Made by a program: the position numbers and the translations under genes
Assembly (NCBI GenBank): GCA_932521025.1
Contig: OW051473.1
Location: 10,602,001 to 10,666,000, forward strand
Direction: 5' to 3'
DNA from: Oscheius onirici
Lineage: Eukaryota; Nematoda; Chromadorea; Rhabditida; Rhabditidae
DNA: 64,000 nucleotides
Shown: in pieces, positions 24,001 to 33,700 of the stretch
How positions within the stretch are numbered: position 1 is the stretch's first letter
Layout: each line of letters starts with the position of its first letter
The notes under the pieces: model-generated
Database searches by the model: none
Told to the model about the DNA's origin: nothing
Seen by the model: only the letters and a program-made list of their open reading frames with translations

Positions 24001-25690
24001 CTTTGCAGATTGTTTGTTTGCTGACAGCATTTGAAACGAACTTTCTATCGCTAGAATTCAGTTGCTCGGTTTCTTCCGTGGTTATTGTTTCGATTTCCAT
24101 TTCTTTAAAACCGCAATAGTGGTCGATATCTTTCTTTTCAAATTTGTAGTAGCCATTTAATCGAGTCTCCGGGGTTGTTCCGTCATTGGGATAGAAATGT
24201 TCTTCCAATTTTTTGAATCCTTTTTCAGGAATATAGTGTTGACTTTCGTTCCTTCCTTTGCTTCTATCAATCATGGCCATATCGTTACCATGTTTCCCAC
24301 AAAGTCCACTGTTTCTGGACTTTCCAGGATCTCCATCGTCACCTTCTTTCCTTTCAGCACTCTCTATAACTGTCACTTTCCCGGAATACATTGCAATTGT
24401 TGTCAGTTTTCCAGCCTCTCCTCCTTGACCTCCAAGTCCTTTTTTTCCTCCAGCACTTCCTGCGGTCCCAGCAGATCCGTATACAATAAAATATATGTCG
24501 TACGTGTTTGGGATTAAATAAAAGCTATTGTCACCAGTGTAGGAGTAGTTAATTTTTCTGCCATCCTGGTGAACAAAAGAGTTGTAGTCCCATGCATTAT
24601 TCTGTCTCTTCTCACTTTTTGGCTTTCCAACAAGCGTAAATTCTTTCGGCACATAGTTGATCTTGTAGCTATCTTTTGCGTGATACAGAGATGTGTATTT
24701 TGGCATCAAATCTTTGAGTTCTTCTCTGGTCACACCTGTTCCGCTTGTCCCGTCGGATCCCTTCCCTCCGTTCTGACCATCTTGTCCTCTTCCTCCATTT
24801 AATCGAACAGTCAACTTGTCAGGATTCAAAAGTTTGTCCACCAGAAAACATAGATTGCCACTGGACTCGCCTAGCAAACCGTCTGTTCCGTCAAAACCAG
24901 GGGTGCCCTTCTTTTCAGGAACAATTGGATCAGGTTCACGCTCCCGCTTTTGTGTCTTTCCTGAAAGGAGAACGAAGGTAGGTTTTTACTTTACGATTTT
25001 TTAGACGCGTAGAAAGAAAAGAGACGTTGAATAATAATAGACCTTACCTGATAAGTTAATTAGAACGTTATTCTTCACAATTAGGACCGAAGCACCGAAA
25101 ACCAAATTGATTCCATGAAATCTTTCTTGGTTGAAGTCACAGCGAAGTACCAGGAGTTTACGTAAATGCGAATTTCATAAATGTTCATCTTTCTGAAGCT
25201 GATGATTAGTTCAAACAAACTGATTACGACAAAGCAGCTTGATCCATTTCTTCTCTTATTTTTTTCATTGCATCACTATTCTCGCTTAGAAGCAAGATTT
25301 TCTTGGATACGGTAAGAACTGTTCCGAATGCGTTCTTCGTGGACAGAACTTGAAGAGTGAAAATATCGTGTAAATATGTGTACAGCTTTTTCGCCGTATC
25401 GGCTGTGAGATTTGAATACGCAATGTTTTGCAGTGTTTCAGCAAATTCCTGAAACTCCCGAGTTGATTCTTTGTTCCACACAAGGTTTTTCAACTGCTGT
25501 AGATTGGATCTCGAAGACCCCTGAACCAGCAGTGTCCACTTTTTGAATGAAAATTAGTTTGAATTTTAAAAACATTTTTTTTTAAAGATGCAGAAGCTAA
25601 CTTTAATAAATTTATAACAAACCTAGTCAATCCGTTTTTTCCGTATTTCCCATAACAATCAGTTCCTCCCAAAAAACCGTATCATTTTCC
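18050..25690 (-). pseudogene. SecA-like motor / Gly-rich multidomain protein, disrupted
   Basis: An ordered coding trail of nearly 8 kb on the minus strand. Order: collagen-like Gly-rich modules (GTPGFDGTDGLLG, GGRGQDGQNGGKGSDGTSG); a long alpha-helical region; a SecA-like DEAD motor (see 20600-21230); helical/TPR-like segments; a C-terminal hydroph­obic region (FGAFTIALLILCPIFLGPV). Some joins are short introns, but many breaks are not explained by splicing. In-frame stops occur at 23969-23971 (TAA), 22794-22796 (TGA), 21941-21943 (TAG), 21719-21721 (TGA), 21650-21652 (TAA), 20134-20136 (TAG) and about 18564 (TAG). Frame changes occur near 22645, 21028, 20690, 20655, 19600, 19445 and 18640. 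Neighbouring genes are intact, so this looks like a fairly young pseudogene rather than bad sequence. Related large SecA-like proteins are, from memory, known in some invertebrates; their function is unknown to me. Confidence 0.75.
20600..21230 (-). other. SecA-like ATPase core inside the pseudogene
   Basis: The Walker A motif reads NTGEGKSLIIAAL (codons around 21179-21196), which has the SecA signature TGEGK rather than the usual helicase AxxGxGKT. It is followed by VDIITSSSFLAIRDSEALR, like the VxVVTxNxxLAxRDAE motif Ia of SecA. Then come YKCNIVYGD (about 20965-20990), RDYLLHEYY and a Walker B/DEAD-type VDESDSM (about 20869-20889), then LDHGNNMLYLSH. One inserted base near 21028 breaks the frame between motif Ia and NIVYGD. 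The motif order and spacing are those of the SecA NBD1 region, so homology is strong even though the gene is damaged. Confidence 0.8.
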
Positions 25691-26372
25691 AAGTTTCTTT
25701 TTGCAACCGTCTCGCAAAACGTAGAAGCGGCTTAGAATGAAAGTTAGCAAAACTTACTCCCCTCGGAGACGGATGAGCTGGCTTTCGTTGTTCGGCACGG
25801 TATAGCTGCAGAGATCATGATAAAGCCACAGTTGAACAAAAGTGATCGAATGGTTGGCCTTTGGTTGGATATAGTAGCGTGAACTGTTATTCTCGCTAAA
25901 AAGCACTAGGTTTGCGGAAAGTTGAGTGTACAACTGTAGTTAAAAACACGAGCTACTGATATCCTAGCTGAGACCGTGGGTACCGCAGCTCTTAAGTGAA
26001 TTACTCTCACCTGTTAAGCAGAAGTTTGATCCTTATCGTTCCAGACATTGTGTCAGAATCGAAAACTACACGCTTTTGTTGAAAAGAGAAGTGGTATAAG
26101 AATGAAGGGGAAGTCTCATGGCCGCCGTTTCCTATGGATTGACCGATATCAAGATTGCCAAGGCTGGTCAAGGTCTGTCAATGGTTTGCACCGAAGCCAA
26201 ATGACCATTTTTTACTAGCACATTTTGAACTGCTAAAGATGAGAGAGGAGTAGTATGGCTTATTGAAAAAGTCGACGATATACAACAACATTCGATGGAA
26301 AGCGGGCGAATATTTGAAAGTTGAGGCGGTGTTTCTCGATTTCCGATTTTTTTTATTTCACATTCTCTGTTT
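25691..26372. other. Gap with no firm gene
   Basis: Upstream of the first recognisable Gly-rich exon of the pseudogene. Its true 5' end, including any start codon, may lie here but cannot be placed. A 28-codon plus-strand ORF at about 26118-26204 starts MAAVSYGLTDIKIAKAG; it has no supporting context. Confidence 0.4.
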
Positions 26373-26816
26373 CTAACCGTGACTCAGCATGAACTTCTGC
26401 AGGATGGCGTCCTTCTGAAATTGTCTTGTTTTGCTTCCACAGAACGTCCAAAAACAAATTTGAAGATGTTCCAATCGAGGATTCCCGTCATCTAATCAGT
26501 GAAAATTTTGAGCCTTTCCTTGCTCTTGTAAAACCTCTTTTTGTCAGGACACAAAAAGACTTACTTTCCTAATGGTAGATCGCCCAGTTTCTTCGACGGA
26601 GGATTATAGATCCATGATATACATAAGATACTGTTTTATGTAAAGGCAGAATAACAATTCGCTGAAAAATTGTTTAATTCTAACCTTTTGAGCTGGCGTA
26701 ACAGGACAGACACAACTGTCTTGTTGCTTTGTTTGAGCTAAAGAGGCCCCGCCTGCCGCTGCTGCTAGCAGTGACAGAGACACGATCAAAATTGTCCTGG
26801 GAGTTCGAATGAACAT
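26373..26816 (-). CDS. Small secreted peptide (57 aa)
   Basis: Exon 1 (26685-26816) encodes a clean signal peptide (MFIRTPRTILIVSLSLLAAA) and a short mature part with DSCVCPVTPAQK. A donor at GTTAGA ends the exon in phase 0. The acceptor TTTCAG at about 26415 leads in phase to KDAILQKFMLSHG and a stop. The mature peptide has only two cysteines in a CVC motif and is not recognised. Its last exon is next to the 5' side of the disrupted SecA-like gene, and the RTE element lies just upstream. The intron of about 270 nt is longer than usual here, so an internal exon could be missed. Confidence 0.5.
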
Positions 26817-26963
26817 CGGATGAGTAGCCCTGAAAAATAAGTGATTTTTTCAAAACCATGTTTCAGAACGATGCTCTGCCGAAAAAAGTAAGGACTAACG
26901 GAAGTTCTGGATTCCCAAGCTTGTTTTCAAAATTTGTTTCCATTTTTTTATATATTTCGATAA

Positions 26964-29557
26964 TCATATCATTTCGATATGTCGTTGCATGCTTTGTCTA
27001 AAAATATCGGGAGTCCTAACCGCAACAGTCATCCAGTTTTCGTCACATCCTGCTGTCAAGTCGTTCTTCCATCTGGCTCTAGGTCTTCCAGCAGCTCTGT
27101 AGCGATTCCAAGGGCGCCACTCACTGACGATTTTTGTCCAGCGGGCGTGTTTCATGTTGGCAATCTTCTGAGCCCATTTCCACTTCCTTTTGATCCACGT
27201 GACTCGGATATCTTGGAGCTTGACCGTTCCATGTAACCACTCATTAGTGCGTCTATCCAACAAGGTTACTCCTACCATTCGGCGCATCATTCTTCATTGT
27301 GCTGTTATGATCTTGTTCAGCTCCCGCTCTCTCAATGTCCACGTTTCGCTAGCATAGAGGAGAGCTGGCTCGACACATTGGGTATACAGTTTCCTTCTGT
27401 GTTTGAGAGCAATCCTTGTACTTGTGAAGATCTGATGAAATCGGTTGAAAGATGCCCATCCTGCTCGAATCCTGCGACTAATTTCTTTGGCAATGTTGCT
27501 ATCAAATGAGAGTCTGGACCCAAGACACACGAATTCCGTACAGTATGGAACGTCAATGCCATTTAGCGGTATGGGGACCTATCTTCTATTCGTCATTGCA
27601 AATTTCTTTTGTACGTTCATCTGTACCCCCAACCTTCACGCTTTCTGCGGCAAGAGTCCTCATCATGTACTCCTAGACCTTGGGCGGAATGAGAGAATAA
27701 GACAGCGTCATCGGCGTAGCGTAGATTTGTTAGTTTCTGGCCGGATACGTTGATACCATGATGTTTCCATCGTAGCTTTCGGAAGATACTCTCAATCACG
27801 GAAGAGCACAGAGCGGGTGATATCGTGTCTCCTTGCAAGACACCACGTTTGACCTGGATGGGTACTTTCTCGCCGATAACATTGACAGCGACTGTAGATT
27901 GTGCGTAGATGAGACGAAGTATGTTGATAAGTTTCAGAGGCACTCCTTGTTCCGAGAGGGAAGACCACAGGGCTGGTCTTTCAATAGTATCGAAGGCCTT
28001 TGAGTAATCAATAAATCCGATGTATAGGGAAAAATTGTACTCCACACTTCTTTGGATGAGATCTCTCACAACTTGGATATTGTCCGAGGTGCCATATGAC
28101 CGTCTGAATCCCGTTTGCTCTGGCGGTTGATTCTCATCGAGCGTTGTCCTCATCCGCTCTCCCAGCACTGATGTGAACCCCTTGTAAATAACTGACAGTA
28201 AAGCAATGGGTCTGTAGTTCTTAATCAACAGAGGATCTCCTTTCTTGTAGAGCAACGATATGGTTGAATCCGCCAAATTATCGGGAAGTCTGCCTTCGTC
28301 CATTATCCTGTTGAAGATGTTGGTCAGGTATAGCGAGACGAATTCTTTGGCCATAATGATCATGTCAGACGTTACATGGTCCGGACCGGAGGCTTTACCA
28401 CGTTTCAGCTTTGAGATGGCTTTTTCGACTTCTGACGTTAGGATAGAAGGAATATCATGGTCTACAGCGGCAATAGGCATTGTAGGAGGACCGTAGGAAG
28501 AATAAAGCTCGTCGTAGAAAGACTTCACAATTTCTCTGACCTCCGACGGGTCGGTGGAAGTTTGTCCTGTTCGGTTGTTCAGTTGAGAGAGGAAGTTCTT
28601 TTGGACTTGGTTTGTTCGATGAGCAATCAGCATACTTTTTCCTTGTACCAAAGCCTCGTTCAGACGGTCGAAATGTTTTCTTCTCAAATCCTCTTTCAAC
28701 GATTCTCTCAAGGCCTTGGAGACAACGGAGAATTCGACTCGGCTACGACGTGTGACTCGTCGATGCATCAATTCATGCCGTCGGCCAAACAGAGTATTTG
28801 TCCTTTGAGAAATAAACGACGATTTTGGAACTACTTCTGATGATATTTGGGCTGCAAATGTCAGGGTCTCCTTTAGTTGAGTGTATTCGTCAATACGCGT
28901 CGTTCGTACCAGGTCTTCGATAGCATGTTTGAAGAGAGGTCCATTCAACTTTGTCCTTGGTCGTGTAGTATAGTTGCGCTGTTTTTGAGAGCAGTTGATC
29001 TTCATCTTTCCCATCAGAAGTCGGTGATCAGACACAAACTGACATCTGCCCATGATATCAACATCCGTAAAGAAATGGGGAGAAGGCGAGAGAATATAGT
29101 CAATTTCGTTTTTTGTCTCCATATTGGGGGGATACCCAGGTCCATTTACGCTAGGGCGCTTCTTGAAACGACTGTTCATCACGAAAATATTCTTCTCTGC
29201 ACAGAAGTCAGCAGGTGCTTGTCCGCGTTCATTTCTCACTCCGAATCCGTGCGCTCAAACATGTTGTTCTCCTAGCATTCCCGGTCCGACTTTACTGTTG
29301 AAATCACCAACCACAACTTTGCGAATCAATCTTTCCCCCGGAAGCAGAACTCGACGTACTCGTTTGAAGTGCAAAGCTGTGTCGATTGTATCCAGAAAGT
29401 CGTCGTAGTCGGCATCACTACTGCTCGATGTTGGGGCATATCTCTCTATCACGCGTATTATGCCAGATTCCGTTTTTATGTCGAGCATCGAGACACCATT
29501 GCGCTTTAGATAGAAGAGATTTGTGGACATATCACACGTAAAAGATCCGTTCCGCAA
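26964..29557 (-). mobile_element. Decayed RTE-clade non-LTR retrotransposon
   Basis: Encodes, in order, the end of an APE-type endonuclease (VVVGDFNSKVG; NEIDYIL and VSDHRLL further on), then reverse transcriptase with LYKKGDPLLIKNYRPIALLS, GFIDYSKAFDTIE, GVLQGDTISPALCS and the catalytic LRYADDAVLFS. The RTE-type 3' domain follows (MMRRMVGVTLLDR, GRPRARWKND). The 5' end is truncated inside the endonuclease. Disruptions: a frame break near 29255; a frame break near 27640, shortly after YADD; an in-frame stop near 27577; and a TGA at 27291-27293 where Arg is expected. It is therefore non-autonomous. The element ends near an A-rich tail on the minus strand. The copy lies between two secreted-peptide loci. 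Confidence 0.9.
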
Positions 29558-29645
29558 CCATGTATTTCTTCTAATTTACATTCTTATTCCCTTCTCTTCT
29601 CACTCTTCTCAACAAGGCGTAAAACTAGTATTTTACTCTGCCACA

Positions 29646-29850
29646 ATGACTGAAACGACACTCATTAAACTTTCGCATAACAGGTAAGATTAGTGATGTT
29701 TTTAGGGCAGAGACTCATTAAGGTTACTATCCCCAGTACCTTAATGAGTATCTATTCCGTGTTTTAATGTATTTCAGTATACTGTACATTTTCAGGAAAC
29801 TATATCCCCAAGTTCCATCTTTCAACCCCTTTGGTTCCAATGGAGTTTAA
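29646..29850 (+). pseudogene. Degenerate tandem copy of the NPFG secreted peptide
   Basis: Second-exon sequence at 29796-29850 encodes LYPQVPSFNPFGS, matching LSPQAPSFNPFGS in the gene at 30156. It has the same acceptor context, and TAA comes shortly after. An ATG-initiated first exon (29646-29693) joins in phase (HNR against HSR at the junction) but encodes no signal peptide, so the secretion signal has been lost or an upstream exon is missing. It could be a pseudogene or an alternative 3' end of one transcription unit. Confidence 0.5.
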
Positions 29851-30155
29851 AAAAAAACTTTGTAAAACGTCTTGCTTGTTAATGAATCTTAATGAATTTC
29901 TAAGCTATCCATCCCTTTGCCCATTATTTGCAAGTCTTCTGTGTCCTTAGCTACGAAAAAGTGCAAAAATGCACTTAATGCAGCCCTCCACCCCCACTCT
30001 TCGCTCCAACATGCGTCATTTATAAAATTTGATAAGTTATTGTTAGGCTGCTCCAGCAATCTGGGCATCATGTCAACAGCCTAAATCTGCGCCCTGGGAG
30101 GAAAAAGTGGAGGGAGAACGGGGGGTGGAGTCTGCGATTCTCTTATTCAATTGAG

Positions 30156-30642
30156 ATGCGCGCCTTCGTGGTCCTGCTTCTGATTTTGGCTGTGGTGGTG
30201 GAAGGACAACGTGTCTTTTCAATGATGGATGATCATAGCAGGTACTGTGGTTTGTTTGCCTAATTTAAATCGTCGCGGGCTTTCTTTGACTAAGTTTTCC
30301 TGGGTTAGGAAACAAAATTCTCGCTTTTAAAGTGGAGCAGGTTAAGAGATGTCAACTATTGTTCAGAATACAGTTTGTTTGAAAAAAGAAGTCAGCACTG
30401 TGATCCATTTACTTAATGGGTAGAAAAATTTAGGTTTTCAAAGGTTGCGTGCAAAATTCAAACTGAGAGTAAAACGAGGCTCGCTTTAACACGTAAACTA
30501 GGCAAATGTTGAATGTGTTATGCCAAAGCATGTGAGTATACTGTACCTTTTCAGGGAACTATCTCCCCAAGCCCCATCATTCAACCCCTTCGGCTCCCGC
30601 TACTTCAGCCGACACTTTCGCCGCCACCACTGGGATCGCTAG
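30156..30642 (+). CDS. Small secreted peptide with NPFG motif (57 aa)
   Basis: Exon 1 (30156-30241) gives the signal peptide MRAFVVLLLILAVVVEG and a short linker. Exon 2 (30555-30642) gives LSPQAPSFNPFGS followed by an Arg/His/aromatic tail (YFSRHFRRHHWDR) and TAG. It is cysteine-free, and the mature part is about 40 residues, so it may be a peptide signal or antimicrobial-type product. No family is recognised. The upstream partial copy of exon 2 shows that the locus arose by local duplication. The intron is about 310 nt, long for this window. Confidence 0.65.
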
Positions 30643-30736
30643 ACTTCTCTCTCTCTTTGTCTTTATTTTTGTACAACCTCAACTCTCTGAAACGACAATT
30701 GTGTTGAGTTTTTACATAAATGGCATTTTTGTGAGA

Positions 30737-33700
30737 TCACAGCATAGACTTGTCTTCCTCGCGCTTTTCGCTAGACTCTACTGCCTTATCTGCTTCGTCT
30801 TCTTCTTCAGTCAACTTGAGATCTTTTGCCCAGACCCATGTCCAGATGTCGGAGAGGAGAGAGAAGATCCTCATCGAGCCGTATATCGTGAACAGCTTGA
30901 ATCTCAGATCGTCGGTATCGTAGATGGGACAAGCTCCCGGTTTTCCGCATATAGTCTGCCACATTAAACAGCTACTGTCGAAAATTTTGCCCCAAAAGAT
31001 TGGAGACGGTAGTGTGGCTAAAATGTGAACTTTTTGTGTTAAATATTCTCTTACCAAAAAGACTGACTAGGAAGCCATTGAAACCGAGAGAAATACTCCT
31101 GTGCTCCGGCTTGACCGCTCTCAGAATAATCATCATTCCCGGCACAACAGCACAGCCTCCAACCATGGCTCCTATAGCCTGAACAGCGAAGAACATCTTG
31201 AACTGAGATTCGCACTTGTCCACGTTGCAAAACGACCGGCTGACTTCGAGATCTTCCGTTCCGGCGCACTCACACTCTGTGAATACGAGATTTGTTTGTT
31301 TTGCCTCTTTTTGATCCTGAAATCCCATTGTTTGTCAAGTCTGAGCCCTTTTCCGACTTGATATATTGTGAAATTTGCTCCTGAGAGTGGACAGCCGGCG
31401 TGGCAGGGGGAGTAGAAGACGTCCCCTCTGGAGTTACATACAGGGTACAGAGGCATGTCTTCACAGAGACAATCGGGTCGGCAGGATTTGAAGGTGAAGT
31501 TGTTTTCTCGAGCCTGAAAAAACTTGTTTTTTGAACGTTTTAAGATTAGCCCCAATTATTGAACCATTTTCATTGTTAGGCTGCTTAAAGTGAGCCTCGT
31601 CCTACTGTTACTTATCTCTGTGTATTTTTTCCCTAACAAAACTTTCAAAATATTTTAAAATGACGGTTTGCGCGCCAAATTCAAACGGTTTTTAGACGAG
31701 TTTCACTTTAAGGAGCCTGAGAAAAGCGGATAGCCAGAACGTTTGGTAACTCTGCCAAAGCACAGCATTTTGTGAATAGATTTCACTCTGCTACAAGCCT
31801 TTTCTACAACTTCCTTGCACTTTTTATGTATCGTAACGGGAGTCCATTTACTAAAATGTCAAAAACCACTGCCCAGTTTTCAGCTTTATCAAGCTGTTCA
31901 ATCTTAAACTGGCGGAAGGAGCAATTGGAAAGATCTACGGCAAATTATCCCGACACCCATACATCACTTGTTTTATCCGGGCACACGGTCGCATGGGGTC
32001 TTGATTAGGCGGCCTCGTGAGAAGTCCCAGAAAGGGAGAACTATACCTGGTCTCCGATGTTTCCTATGACCGATTTGCAGCCGACGCTTCCGTTGACGAA
32101 GGTAGTAATGGCTGCAAGTAGAGAAGCTGCAGCGACCCACGCGGCAGCCTTCCTGCCCTGGAGTTTCAATTTCTTCATGGCCAGCGAGCCAGACATCACT
32201 CCGATGGCGAATCCGACGACGCCAGTTCCGGCTAAAAAGAACCTATTTGATCCCAACAATTAGAAATTGATACCCAGATACTTTTGGATTCTGTACTGGG
32301 GAACCCCAAACTCCAACTCGAGGTATTTTCCGAGGAAGACGAAGAATCTTAAGTCATTTTAATGCATGTGGAAGGAGCTGAAGCTACCCCTTAAAGGCCA
32401 AGACGTCAACAATTCTTCCAAGCATGCATCCCACGAAAATCTTGTTCTTGAAGAGTGTTTTCACAACGTCACGGAACTCTGAAAAAGGGGATTAAAAATT
32501 GATATCAAATTTATTACCAGCCAACTTTTCCCAGAAGTCTTTGTGGTCGTCATTTTTCACGTGCTTGTCTCTCAGGTTGAGTCTCTTCTTTGGCTTGGCG
32601 GGCGGTCCTTCTCTGAAAGGAAAGCTTGGAATATTACACCAGCTTTAAAAAATGAATATTTCAAAGACCCACACTTTTAACAAAGCGTCGCCTTGTTCTG
32701 CAGACTTTCCGTTTAGAGCAATAGCCTCCTCGGCGTCATCATCTTCCAAGTCATTGGAGGGGAAAAGAGCCAGTAAAACGGAGGGGAAGAAGAGAACGAT
32801 TCCAAAGATGAGGAATCCGAGCCACCAACAGCCTATCCACATGGGATCAACGACTGTGAGACCTTGTGGAGCTGAAATACTTATAGATATCTGAGTCTAG
32901 AGGGATATGTTTCTCAAAATGGCAAATTTGCTTAGAATGCTTCTGATATACTGAACACGACAGGTTGACAGAGAGAACAGGACAGTAAAAGTGAGAAGAG
33001 AAGTTAGACAAAATGAGAAAAAGACCCAAGTTTGAGGATTACGAGGTCAGGACGAAGCTTAATAGGACGAGCTTAGGAAAAAACACTAGATCGTCTACCG
33101 TGGAGTTATCCTCGACCAACCAAAAGGGGGACTTGGTCAGAAAAACTGAACAATTCAGAGACACTAGATCGAAAGAGACAGGATAAAGGAGGACAATATA
33201 TCAGAGACACTGAACCCCAAAATTTTTTTAGTCCGGAATATTAAGAAAGAGAGTTATTCAATCAAAATATACTACTTACGATTAAAGTTGTAGTAAATGG
33301 TGTTCAGTTTGCTTCCGACCAGAAGTCCAATGACTGGTCCCAAGATCCTGACAAAGAACATGAAGGCTGAAAAAACAGATTGTCAAAAAACCTGTCAGAC
33401 AAACCAAAATACACGGGAAGATTTGATTTCTTCACATTATCGTCCATAAGAGGTAGACCCAATGAGAAGGGCATCGTTCTTCCAACTCCCAGGACCAAAA
33501 GTCCGAAGAAGATCATGTAGAAGGGGCCATTTCCAGCCTTCTCTTGTGCACATTCGTCAGATTTGTGCTAAAACGCATTAAATGGAAATTAGGAGACTTA
33601 CATCGATGCGGAGCTGGTTAACAGTTGAATGGCAGAAAGAATATGGAAGTGAGGTAAGAACACGTACAGCAGAGACGTCTTCAGGAGTCGTTTCGTGTTG

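Noticed and set aside
23667..24802. Plus-strand ORFs of 77-150 codons
   Set aside because: Antisense to the SecA-like/Gly-rich coding trail; hydrophobic runs are the complement of Lys/Glu-rich codons.
27297..29408. Plus-strand ORFs across the RTE region
   Set aside because: Antisense shadows of the reverse transcriptase frame.
33024..33036. 13-base match to the nematode SL1 leader (ACCCAAGTTTGAG)
   Set aside because: Not followed by a GT donor (next bases GAT), the 5' part of SL1 is absent, and no stem-loops or Sm site at the right spacing; it lies in an OATP intron. Treated as chance.
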